DNA of 64,000 nucleotides from Shewanella denitrificans OS217 (GTDB lineage: Bacteria > Pseudomonadota > Gammaproteobacteria > Enterobacterales > Shewanellaceae), in NCBI RefSeq assembly GCF_000013765.1, contig NC_007954.1, forward strand, positions 1,736,001 to 1,800,000, given 5' to 3'. The position numbers and the translations under genes were made by a program. The notes beneath the pieces were generated by a model, which did no database searches, was not told the origin of the DNA, and worked only from the letters and a program-made list of their open reading frames with translations. Positions 9,601-17,784 of this stretch are shown one piece after another (position 1 is the stretch's first letter; each line of letters opens with the position of its first letter).

Positions 9601-10732
9601 CGCTTTGACCTCGACCTTGAGCCTGCAGTTTGAGGTTACTTAAATCTTGGCTAAACCCTAAATTGATTTTTTGATCAGCAAGCCCTGGGAACTCGCTAAG
9701 ACGGGGTATATTGAGAGCTAGGTTGAACTCCAGCGGATAGTTAGCGCTAAACGCCAGCTGACCTGTTAATACCGCGCTAGCCTCAGCATAGCTGAGTTGC
9801 AGGTCACTGACTCTGAGTAGCGAGTCCTTCATGCTGGCTTTAAGTTCAATATGAGAGAAACTGTCTTGGCGCTCGCCTAAGGTTAACAAGCTTTGAGTTG
9901 CGATAAAACGCTTTACCCGGATAGGGAACGGCAAGGTGATTTGTGGTAAGTCGGTTAAGGCAAACTGGCTTAAATCTTCTAAACCTTCAATGCTTGGACT
10001 TGGTGTATTGGCAGTGGTTTGAGGAATAGACACATCCAGCCCCTGACTTTCTAGGAGGCGAACGGTTAATCCTGAAGAGTTCCAAATGGCGGTGCCACTG
10101 ACTTCATCGGCCTTAAAGTCCATATCATTGATCTTGACTTCAATTTTCTTAAGGCTAGTGTGACTTAACAATATGGCCATGGGCATCTCAAAGGCAGCAT
10201 AGACAGTGTCTAGCAGTGTTTGCTGCTCTGGCTCTTGGTGCTCATCATAGCTGTCAACCACAGCCGCGGATGGATCTTGGGCTGAGTCTTGGTAGCTGAC
10301 ACTCACAGCTTGAGCGCTAAGATTTTGGATGCACACTTGCCAATTAAGCAAGCAACTAGGTTGCCAGCCAAAGGTGATGCCTCTGGCTTCAATACTCAGC
10401 TCATAGAGTCGATAACTGGCGTGAGACAGGCTAATTTCACGGTTTAATGTGCCTGACAGGTATTCAAGCTCAAGATCCGCCACTAAGTTATTGGCTAAAA
10501 TAATCGCCCCATGGCTGCCCATGGGCGTGCCGAGCATTAGGGCCAAAAGCATAAGCAGTGCCAAGGGTAAATATAGGCTTAATCTTAGGCTGTGTTTGAG
10601 CCATTTCAGCAGCCTAGCGAATGCTTTGTGTAACTTAGGCTTACTCGATGCGGCAAGGTTTTTGTTGTCCGAGGCATGAGTGTCAATTAAGGCGCAGGTT
10701 TCTTCTGGCAGATTGGGGCTCTCATGGCTCAT
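6665..10732 (-). CDS. tamB: Translocation and assembly module protein TamB (AsmA-like)
   Basis: Large inner-membrane-anchored periplasmic protein (1355 residues) of the TamB/DUF490 family. TamB partners with TamA and is implicated in outer-membrane protein assembly and in phospholipid transport between membranes. A cytoplasmic N-terminal tail of about 45 residues precedes one transmembrane helix (about 50-72, LSLYLPLALLMLLALMLG). A long beta-rich repetitive body follows, ending in the conserved DUF490 C-terminal region (VFNPGYEMTVRYYLLSQLYLE). The ATG overlaps the tamA stop by 4 bp (ATGA), which indicates translational coupling. Confidence 0.96.
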   Translation of the reverse strand: MSHESPNLPEETCALIDTHASDNKNLAASSKPKLHKAFARLLKWLKHSLRLSLYLPLALLMLLALMLGTPMGSHGAIILANNLVADLELEYLSGTLNREISLSHASYRLYELSIEARGITFGWQPSCLLNWQVCIQNLSAQAVSVSYQDSAQDPSAAVVDSYDEHQEPEQQTLLDTVYAAFEMPMAILLSHTSLKKIEVKINDMDFKADEVSGTAIWNSSGLTVRLLESQGLDVSIPQTTANTPSPSIEGLEDLSQFALTDLPQITLPFPIRVKRFIATQSLLTLGERQDSFSHIELKASMKDSLLRVSDLQLSYAEASAVLTGQLAFSANYPLEFNLALNIPRLSEFPGLADQKINLGFSQDLSNLKLQAQGRGQSEFNLQADIALTSDTLDYQLSLTDSKLQWPLSAPQYHGNIEALMSSGNIHSQQLSLLGDITAKLKDKVNDKINDTKSTVTIPNSAALPSSEKHLSYTPPESVTMKFDTQLKHQNQMLTVQQLTMSSNAGQLNVSAEVNYHIGLQDNLQWHALLGTQGLQLQQLLPLIPNELLSPELSQTVNLTTSMINGSLTTQGEMSAKAWQVSVTQANLSGNVNGYPLYITGDISADSQFNLQANALEAQALGASLSVHGEVKDQWDVKAKLDVPDISQWLSYARGSITATANIGGPQATPLLTMQTELSQFSAKGASLDYVQLLGSYSPKEAHQFTLKLTNNLLNWKKHQVTNVSLLAQGDISQQSLTISSEGELAIKGELNSQYQQLTDAFSAELARLSITTKVGQWQLNNPAKLEWQQGKGSISPFCLQHPQSRLCLVDPINIGKQGQLNLAFSGNPGQLLAPVLSKKMRWDGEATLAAQVHWREGTRPTAKLDFALLPGNITLIRAKNNLISLDYQTFNLAAQLDEKALSGQIGINSEGIAQFQSQFSIANDEQRSLSGEIDVNHLNLQPFGEFFPQLATLEGVISTKLLLAGTLAEPDISGNIRLVDGAVALASNPTLMDKIYLDLALSGQQGNLSGHWFMGKGEGKVLGTLSWPQGQFSGELAIAGDSLAFIQPPLAILDVSPAINLNFNRQKLSVTGDINVPSGQIKIVPLADGGVPVSTDVVFNDSISAQEIKTSPYAIIADLNISVGKGVLIDGLGLTGKLGGKLVLKQKAFKPPLLYGDIKIRQGSYRFMGQSLKISTGEVQFVGSAENPNLNIQAVRQIKDEDLTAGVRITGTPLRPVVTLFSTPAKEQAEILSYILKGTGFTNSNNQQNNALMMSAALSLGSQFDGGAINSLGSTASGLIEKFGFSNVQLDANDEGRVALSGYIGEDLMVKYGMGVFNPGYEMTVRYYLLSQLYLETVSGTLSQSLDLYYSFDIE

Positions 10733-12570
10733 AGCTCAGTTCCCATGGTGAGATGAATACGCCATGAGCGAGCGACAGTGTCGGTTTCTTTTAAGCCGAC
10801 GCCTAAATCGAGCTTGATAGGGCCGATAGGTGAAATCCAGTGCACACCACTACCCACAGCCAGCACGGGATCAAATTGCTTGGTATCGAAGGCATTGCCA
10901 CCATCGATAAAGCTTGCCAGTCGCCATGTGGGAGTCAGGTAGTATTGATATTCAACACTTGCTACCGCGAGGTAGCGTCCGCCAACCACTTGGCGGGAGG
11001 TTCCGCCTTCTGCATTGGTGTATTCGATATGTGGGCCCAGTTCTTGGTAGCCATAACCGCGAATACTCTGATCGCCACCGGCAAAATACCGCAATGATGG
11101 CGGTATGTTGGCCATGTCTTCAGTGTCGGCAAGGTTGGCGGCTAAATCGAGTCTGGCAACGAACCTGTGGTTATCAAATAGGGTATCTATCCACTTGAAA
11201 CGGCTCTGCAGGCGGGTGAGACTTAAGCTGGAACCTAAGCTCCCATCGGCATGCTCTATGTGGTAAATCTGCCTAAATCCTGATTTAGGGTCTAAGCTAT
11301 TGTCACCCCGTAGACTGCGGCTAAACCCCATCCCAAGTAAGTAGATTTTTGGGTTGAAGTCCTGATTTAATTGATTATATTCTTCATGAACCGCTTCGAG
11401 TGAATAACTCCACAACCACTGATTATCAAGCTTTTGCTGCCTAACTAAGCCAAACAATTGCTTGCTTGACTCAAGCTGGCCTGTGTTAGCAAAGGTTTTC
11501 TCTGTGGGTAGGTAGTCCTGAGTGACACCGTATTTATCCCGTAGTAATCCTAGCCTGATATTGAGTTTATCGTTCAACACATGGGTTAATGGGATGGAAT
11601 AGGTGGTTAAGAACTTAGGTCTGTCAGGAGACCACTCCAAACTGGTTTCTTGACTGTGACCCAAGTGATTAATTTGCGGTGTGCGCCAGGTGAATCTCAC
11701 TCTAGGCTCGACGCTTTTTTCACTGGTGTTGCCTATGTCTGCACCCACACCGACCTCAAAAGAGTGGCTGTTTCTGTCTGTGAGTTCGACCTTGATGGGC
11801 ACTAAGTTGTCATGAATTTTATCAATTTGTGGCAGCACTTTAATGCTACTGAAATAACCTGAGTCCAGCAGGTTTCTGTGTAGGGCAGACAGTTGCGAAC
11901 TGGCGTAGGGCATGTCGGCGTCGAAGGGGACGAGTGTTTGTAGTAAATCATCATCTAGGCTGTGGCCGCTAAAGGTCACTTCATCGAATTGATAACGCTT
12001 ACCTGAATCAAAATGCAGGCTGATTCTAGCACTATTGAGATCACGATTGACTTGAATTTCAGCCAGGGTGTACTCGGCATCGAAATAGCCACGGGTGAGA
12101 GCCAAGGTAGTGAGTTGAGATTTAATCTCCAAATAACGGCCATGATTGAGTGTGTCTCCGGGCAGTAATGTGATGCTATCGAGCCACAAATTAAAGGCAT
12201 CATCGCTGCGCATCTCACCACTGAATTGGATATCAACCCATTGCACTAAGGTAGGTTCACCTGGAGTAACAGCTATTTGCAGTTGCCAAGGTTCAGAGTC
12301 TGATTCGATAACCGTCAGCTCCACACTACTATGGTAGCGGCCTAAGGATTCGAGGGCGGCGGTGATGTTATCTTCTGCGGTAAAAAGGTAGGCTCGGCGC
12401 TGCACATCGGATTCAGGATCGGCGCCAAGATGAGCGCGGATATTACGGGCTAACTTGCCCTTGACTCCAGTCACCTTAATGCTCAACCAAGTGTTGTCAC
12501 CAAAGGCTGGAAAAGACACCAAAGGGGCCAGTATTAGCCAAAAACACAGCAACAATAAACGAGGGGACAT
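10729..12570 (-). CDS. tamA: Autotransporter assembly factor TamA (Omp85 family)
   Basis: Outer-membrane Omp85/BamA-like barrel protein. A signal peptide (about residues 1-25, LLLLCFWLILAPLVSFPAFG) is followed by three POTRA-like domains (about 30-265) and a C-terminal 16-strand barrel. The barrel contains the RGYGYQELGP segment typical of the Omp85 L6 motif and ends in a terminal aromatic-rich strand. The ATG at 12570 is preferred over an in-frame TTG two codons earlier. Length is 613 residues, slightly above E. coli TamA (577). It forms an operon with tamB, overlapping it by 4 bp. Confidence 0.95.
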   Translation of the reverse strand: MSPRLLLLCFWLILAPLVSFPAFGDNTWLSIKVTGVKGKLARNIRAHLGADPESDVQRRAYLFTAEDNITAALESLGRYHSSVELTVIESDSEPWQLQIAVTPGEPTLVQWVDIQFSGEMRSDDAFNLWLDSITLLPGDTLNHGRYLEIKSQLTTLALTRGYFDAEYTLAEIQVNRDLNSARISLHFDSGKRYQFDEVTFSGHSLDDDLLQTLVPFDADMPYASSQLSALHRNLLDSGYFSSIKVLPQIDKIHDNLVPIKVELTDRNSHSFEVGVGADIGNTSEKSVEPRVRFTWRTPQINHLGHSQETSLEWSPDRPKFLTTYSIPLTHVLNDKLNIRLGLLRDKYGVTQDYLPTEKTFANTGQLESSKQLFGLVRQQKLDNQWLWSYSLEAVHEEYNQLNQDFNPKIYLLGMGFSRSLRGDNSLDPKSGFRQIYHIEHADGSLGSSLSLTRLQSRFKWIDTLFDNHRFVARLDLAANLADTEDMANIPPSLRYFAGGDQSIRGYGYQELGPHIEYTNAEGGTSRQVVGGRYLAVASVEYQYYLTPTWRLASFIDGGNAFDTKQFDPVLAVGSGVHWISPIGPIKLDLGVGLKETDTVARSWRIHLTMGTEL

Positions 12571-12841
12571 TAACAATCGGGGCGCTTTATCAAGGATAAT
12601 CTGACCCTATTGTCGCTACAATCTCTACAAGAGGCAAGGTGTTAGGTGGAATATTCCTGTGCCATGGTTATGCTAAATAACGCAGTGGCTTCAGTAATGA
12701 TCATTCATCGGCTTTATGGATGAGCACAATCTGTTTATTCATGCCCCATTTTGGCTGAACTTGTCTAAACTTAACAATGAAGGCATTGAAGGAGCTGCTG
12801 GAGTTTGTGGCCCTAATATGTCAATCAATTAGGGGGAGTTT

Positions 12842-13258
12842 ATGGATTCAATTAAAATAATGCACCATATGGACAGGCAACCTGTGTTACTTAAGGGCGA
12901 TATGCCCTTGACCAATGCCGTTGAACACTTGTTAGCCCACAATAAAGCCGGCGCGGCAGTAGTGGATAATCAAGGCCAGTTGGTGGGTTTTTTATCTCAG
13001 CAAGATTGTCTCGCTGTGATGCTCAAAAGCAGTTACCACTGTGACATGACCTCAGTGGTTTCAGATTGCATGAAAACACAGGTGCTGTTTGTTAGCCCAG
13101 ATGACAGCATATTGCAGCTCGCTGAGCAGATGCTAGGCCCAAAGCCTAAGATTTACCCTGTGGTCAGCGATGGCAAAGTGATAGGCACCATTAATCGCAC
13201 TAATGTCCTTTGCGCCATGAATACTTATATGCAGCAATGTTATTTAACCCCAGCTTGA
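12842..13258 (+). CDS. CBS-domain protein
   Basis: A protein of 138 residues made almost entirely of a tandem CBS pair (about residues 12-62 and 75-130). Such modules bind adenosyl ligands and act as energy or ligand sensors. No catalytic domain is fused, so it is a stand-alone CBS protein of unknown partner. The start is supported by a strong AGGGGGAG site 6 bases upstream. It lies between tamA (divergent) and hrpA (same strand, 96 bp away). Confidence 0.85.
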   Translation: MDSIKIMHHMDRQPVLLKGDMPLTNAVEHLLAHNKAGAAVVDNQGQLVGFLSQQDCLAVMLKSSYHCDMTSVVSDCMKTQVLFVSPDDSILQLAEQMLGPKPKIYPVVSDGKVIGTINRTNVLCAMNTYMQQCYLTPA

Positions 13259-13354
13259 CCTTAGCCCTAGTCACTCAACCGAGGCTAAACTAATATCAAT
13301 ATTGTCCGTTCCTTGCTAGGATCGCTTCTTTTGATTCTGGCAAGGTAAGTAGAT

Positions 13355-16300
13355 TTGGCTTCGGATACCCACCCCCTCTCAAATGCGTTTCTTAGTCTGT
13401 GTTTTCAAACGGATGCCGCGAAAATTCGCCGCCGTTTATTCAGGCTTAAAAAAGAGCCCGAGTCCGAGAAGAAATCTGCTGTATTAGCTCAGCTTGAAGT
13501 CGCAGCCCGCGAATCCTTCAATAAGGTGAAGCTTAGGGACAATAAGCGCCCAAAAATTAGCTACCCAGCTGAACTTCCCGTGTCGCAAAAACGCGATGAA
13601 ATCGCCAAAGCCATCGCCAATAATCAAGTGGTGATAGTGGCGGGGGAGACAGGCTCAGGTAAAACCACCCAGTTACCTAAAATATGCCTCGAACTTGGCC
13701 TTGGGACTCGTGGGTTAATTGGCCATACCCAGCCTAGACGTTTGGCGGCCCGCAGCGTCGCGAGTCGCATTGCCGATGAGCTTAATTGCCCCTTGGGTGA
13801 AGCGGTGGGCTTTAAGGTGCGTTTTGCCGATGCCATTAGCCCAGATTCCTACATTAAATTAATGACCGACGGTATTTTACTGGCGGAATTAACCTCGGAT
13901 AAATTCTTAAATCAATACGATGCCATCATCATAGATGAGGCCCATGAACGCAGCCTCAATATCGATTTTATTTTAGGTTATTTAAAGCAAGTATTAAAAA
14001 AACGTCCTGATCTTAAAGTGATTATCACCTCGGCGACCATAGACGTTGAGCGCTTCTCCCAGCATTTTAATGGTGCACCCATCATAGAAGTCTCTGGAAG
14101 AACTTATCCGGTTGAAACCCGCTATCGCCCCTTAGTGCGTGATGAAGCGTCAGACTTGGACTTCAGTGACGGTATTTTTGCTGCTGTGGATGAGTTAATC
14201 CAAGAAGGCCCTGGGGATATTCTTATCTTCTTAAATGGCGAGCGCGACATTCGTGATACCGCCGATATGCTCAGAAAACGTCAGTACCGCGACACTGAAA
14301 TTCTGCCCTTGTATGCCCGCCTTTCCTACGGTGAGCAATCAAAAGTCTTTAAAAGCCATATTGGCAGGCGCATAGTGTTGGCCACCAACGTGGCTGAAAC
14401 CTCGTTAACTGTGCCCGGCATTCGCTATGTCATCGATCCGGGTACGGCGCGTATTAGCCGCTATAGCTACCGCACTAAGGTGCAGCGTCTTCCCATAGAG
14501 CCCATTTCACAAGCCAGCGCCAATCAGCGTCAGGGCCGTTGTGGCCGTGTGGCGGCGGGTATTTGTATTCGCCTCTATGATGAGCAAGACTTCCTATCGC
14601 GCCCAGCTTTTACCGACCCGGAAATCCTGCGCACTAACTTGGCGTCGGTTATTTTACAAATGCTCGCCATAGGCCTTGGTGACATTGGCGGCTTTCCCTT
14701 TATTCAGCCGCCAGAGCAAAAACACATACGTGATGGTTTCTTGCTGCTTGAAGAGCTGCAAGCCGTGCATCAACATAAAGGCGACTTAGTCCTCACGCCA
14801 CTTGGCCGCAATCTGGCCAGTATTCCGGTGGATCCCCGTCTTGGGCGTATGGTCATTGAAGCCAATCAGCTGGGCTGCTTAAATGAAGTGATAGTGATTG
14901 CCGCTGGCCTTTCTATTCAAGATCCAAGAGAGCGCCCAGCGGAGAAAAAACAAGCCAGTGATGAATCTCATCGCCGTTTTGCCGATAAAGACTCAGATTT
15001 TGTCAGCTGGATAAATCTGTGGACCTATCTTAAAACTCAAAAGAATTCACTTTCTGCGAGCCAATTTAGAAAACAGTGTCGTGATGAATACTTAGCCTAC
15101 TTAAGGGTTAGAGAGTGGCAGGATTTATTTTCTCAAATCAAACAAGCGGTCCACGACCTAAAATGGCGCTTAAATGAGGCGCCTGCCAATTATGAACAGG
15201 TGCATAAAGCGGTACTTTCAGGGCTTTTAAGCCAAATTGGCTTCAAAGATGCCAATAATGAATACTTAGGGGCGCGAAATCGTAAGTTTTTCGTGTTCCC
15301 AGGTTCGCCATTGGCTAAAAAAGGACCAAAGTGGATCATGGCGGCTGAGCTTACTGAAACCTCACGCTTATTTGCCCGCTGCTGCGCCAAAATTCAGCCA
15401 GAATGGCTCGAATCCCTCGCGGGGCATTTAATTAAGAAGAGTCATGTCGAGCCGCATTTTGAAGCTAAGCCTGCCAGCGTTATCGCTTTTGAAAACCAAG
15501 TGCTTTATGGGCTCAATATCGTTAGCCGCCGCAAGGTGCAATACGGGCCAATTGATCCTGTTGAAGCCCGCGAAATATTTATTCGCAGCGCCTTAGCCGA
15601 AGGTCAATTACAGACTCAAGAAGCCTTTTTTGTTAATAACCAAGCCTTGGTTGAAGACATAGGTAATTTGGAGCATAAATCACGGCGACGAGACATCTTA
15701 GTGGATGAACAAGTGCTGGTGGATTTTTATGAACCAAGGATCCCTGAGGGCATTTACAATGGTCAGCTATTCTTTGGCTGGTGGAAAAAAGCCAAGCGTG
15801 ACACCCCGCAATTATTAGACTTTAACCCTGAACTGTTAATGCAGCGCAGCGGCGCCCATATTTCTGCGCTGGATTTTCCCGATGTGTGGCATAAAGGCAA
15901 TTTAGCCCTAGCCCTGAGCTACCATTTTGAGCCTGGCGCCGATGACGATGGTGTCTCTGTGCATGTGCCGGTGGCGCTACTTAACCAAGTGGATGACACC
16001 GATTTTGATTGGTTAGTGCCAGGGCTTAGGGAAGAGAAATTTATCGCCCTTATCAAGTCATTGCCTAAGACATTAAGGCGTAACTTTGTTCCAGCGCCGG
16101 ATTATGCCCGCGCCTGTGCTCAGGCGATGGAGCCTTTCAGTGGCCCCGCGCTTGAGGTGATGTGTAAACAATTACTGCGCATGAGCGGCACTCGGGTCAC
16201 GCCAGATGATTTTGATTTAACCCAGTTAACCGCCCATTTGTCGATAAACTTCAAAATTGAAGACGATAAAGGCACGCTTATCGAGCAGGGGCGAGTGCTG

Positions 16301-17230
16301 GATGACTTAAAAGATAAATTACAAGGTGTGGTCGCCAAGGCTATTCGCCAAGTGGCTAAAGTCGGAATTGAACAAGAAGCCCTGCTGAGCTGGAGTTTTG
16401 GTGACTTGCCTAGTCAATATCAACAGCGTAAAGGTAACTATGAAGTCAAAGCCTACCCTGCGCTAATCGACAACCAAGCGGATGTGTCCATCAAGTTATT
16501 CGATGATGAGCATGAAGCCAAGCGGCATCACAGAGTGGGCTTAAGGCGTTTGCTGCTGTTAAATATTCCTTCACCTGTGAAGCACTTACAGCAAAAATTG
16601 CCCAATAAAGCCAAACTTGCGATGTACTTTAATCCCTTTGGCCAAGTGCAAATATTGATTGATGACATCATAGCCGCCGCGGTGCAGCAACTCTTGGATG
16701 AGAAAAAACTGGATGTACGCAATGAAGCCCAGTTTGAGCAGGCTAAAGAGTGGGTTCGCCAAGAACTTAACCCCAGCGCCGAGCAAATCTCCCTTAAGGT
16801 TGAACAAATTTTAACCTTGTATCAGAACATCAAAAAACGCATGAAAGGCAAGATAAGCTTAGATATCGCGTTTGCCATGAGCGACATTCAAACTCAGCTC
16901 GATAAATTAGTGTTTAAAGGCTTTGTGGAAGACTGTGGCTGGCAGCGTTTGGGGGATATTATTCGCTACCTTAAAGCCATTGAGAATCGCTTGGATAAGC
17001 TGCCCGTGGATCCCAGCCGTGATCGCTTGCATATGCACAGTGTGGCCAAGGTGCAAGAGGCGCTTAATGCTCAGCTCAATAAGTTACCTAAGTCACAACC
17101 TGTGCCAGACAGTTTGGTTGAGGCGCGCTGGATGGTGGAGGAGTATCGGGTGTCCTGCTTTGCTCAAGTATTAGGAACTGCTTATCCTATCTCAGAAAAG
17201 CGGGTATTACAGCATATAACCGCTATTTAG
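13355..17230 (+). CDS. hrpA: ATP-dependent RNA helicase HrpA
   Basis: DEAH-box helicase of 1291 residues, close to E. coli HrpA (1300). The Walker A motif GETGSGKT is at residues 97-104, DEAH at 194-197, and SAT and the QRxGRxGR-type motif VI (NQRQGRCGRV) follow. The C-terminal half matches the HrpA-specific region (DUF3418). HrpA proteins remodel RNA and have been linked to mRNA processing and rescue of stalled ribosomes. The gene appears to use a TTG start at 13355, preceded by AAGGT. It is not visibly part of an operon. Confidence 0.95.
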   Translation: MASDTHPLSNAFLSLCFQTDAAKIRRRLFRLKKEPESEKKSAVLAQLEVAARESFNKVKLRDNKRPKISYPAELPVSQKRDEIAKAIANNQVVIVAGETGSGKTTQLPKICLELGLGTRGLIGHTQPRRLAARSVASRIADELNCPLGEAVGFKVRFADAISPDSYIKLMTDGILLAELTSDKFLNQYDAIIIDEAHERSLNIDFILGYLKQVLKKRPDLKVIITSATIDVERFSQHFNGAPIIEVSGRTYPVETRYRPLVRDEASDLDFSDGIFAAVDELIQEGPGDILIFLNGERDIRDTADMLRKRQYRDTEILPLYARLSYGEQSKVFKSHIGRRIVLATNVAETSLTVPGIRYVIDPGTARISRYSYRTKVQRLPIEPISQASANQRQGRCGRVAAGICIRLYDEQDFLSRPAFTDPEILRTNLASVILQMLAIGLGDIGGFPFIQPPEQKHIRDGFLLLEELQAVHQHKGDLVLTPLGRNLASIPVDPRLGRMVIEANQLGCLNEVIVIAAGLSIQDPRERPAEKKQASDESHRRFADKDSDFVSWINLWTYLKTQKNSLSASQFRKQCRDEYLAYLRVREWQDLFSQIKQAVHDLKWRLNEAPANYEQVHKAVLSGLLSQIGFKDANNEYLGARNRKFFVFPGSPLAKKGPKWIMAAELTETSRLFARCCAKIQPEWLESLAGHLIKKSHVEPHFEAKPASVIAFENQVLYGLNIVSRRKVQYGPIDPVEAREIFIRSALAEGQLQTQEAFFVNNQALVEDIGNLEHKSRRRDILVDEQVLVDFYEPRIPEGIYNGQLFFGWWKKAKRDTPQLLDFNPELLMQRSGAHISALDFPDVWHKGNLALALSYHFEPGADDDGVSVHVPVALLNQVDDTDFDWLVPGLREEKFIALIKSLPKTLRRNFVPAPDYARACAQAMEPFSGPALEVMCKQLLRMSGTRVTPDDFDLTQLTAHLSINFKIEDDKGTLIEQGRVLDDLKDKLQGVVAKAIRQVAKVGIEQEALLSWSFGDLPSQYQQRKGNYEVKAYPALIDNQADVSIKLFDDEHEAKRHHRVGLRRLLLLNIPSPVKHLQQKLPNKAKLAMYFNPFGQVQILIDDIIAAAVQQLLDEKKLDVRNEAQFEQAKEWVRQELNPSAEQISLKVEQILTLYQNIKKRMKGKISLDIAFAMSDIQTQLDKLVFKGFVEDCGWQRLGDIIRYLKAIENRLDKLPVDPSRDRLHMHSVAKVQEALNAQLNKLPKSQPVPDSLVEARWMVEEYRVSCFAQVLGTAYPISEKRVLQHITAI

Positions 17231-17272
17231 TGAGGTTGCAACCATTGTTATTCCTGAAAAAGTTAGGTGTTA

Positions 17273-17626
17273 ATGAATACTAATAGAAAGATAGTCGTGT
17301 ATTTGCGTGAGCGTATTCCAACGTTTGAATGTGTGCCTGGATGCCATGATTGTTGCGGCCCGGTAACGACGTCGGCTGAAGAAATGTCGCACCTACCCGT
17401 TAAAACTGATGCTGAGCATGATGCCGCTTTAGAGGAGTGGAACTGCGTACATTTGGGCCCTCATGGCTGCACTGTGTATGAGGAGCGCCCCCTAATCTGC
17501 CGCGTTTTTGGTACCACGTCCAATATGCTATGCCCAAATTCTTGTCGACCCAAAGAAATGATTGATTCAAAGGTTGAGCGCCAGATCCATCACTACATCG
17601 CCAACACAAGGCAAGTGTTAGTCTGA
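17273..17626 (+). CDS. YkgJ-family cysteine-cluster protein
   Basis: A 117-residue protein with a zinc- or iron-chelating cysteine cluster (family PF03692). Seven cysteines fall in the expected pattern: CVPGCHDCC near the N-terminus, then NCVHL, GCTVYEERPLICRVFG, and a final CPNSC. The RPLICRxFG segment is diagnostic. The biochemical role of the family is unknown. ATG at 17273 is preferred over GTG two codons upstream. It lies 42 bp after hrpA on the same strand and ends before a terminator shared with the convergent RND operon. Confidence 0.82.
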   Translation: MNTNRKIVVYLRERIPTFECVPGCHDCCGPVTTSAEEMSHLPVKTDAEHDAALEEWNCVHLGPHGCTVYEERPLICRVFGTTSNMLCPNSCRPKEMIDSKVERQIHHYIANTRQVLV

Positions 17627-17730
17627 TAGTACTCTTAGCTCAATGAAAAAGTCAGAGAGAACAGCGCATTGCTGCTTGAGCTCGTTGGGCATGAAAGATA
17701 AGTCCTAATTTGACTCACCATATCAAATAA

Positions 17731-17760
17731 AAACGCCAGCAATTACGCTGGCGTTTTTTT
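17731..17760. terminator. Bidirectional intrinsic terminator
   Basis: A 7-bp perfect stem CGCCAGC/GCTGGCG with A-rich sequence before it and seven T after it sits between two convergent genes, the YkgJ-like gene and the RND permease, and could serve both. Confidence 0.88.
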
Positions 17761-17784
17761 AAGTTCAAATACGGCTGCTGTAAT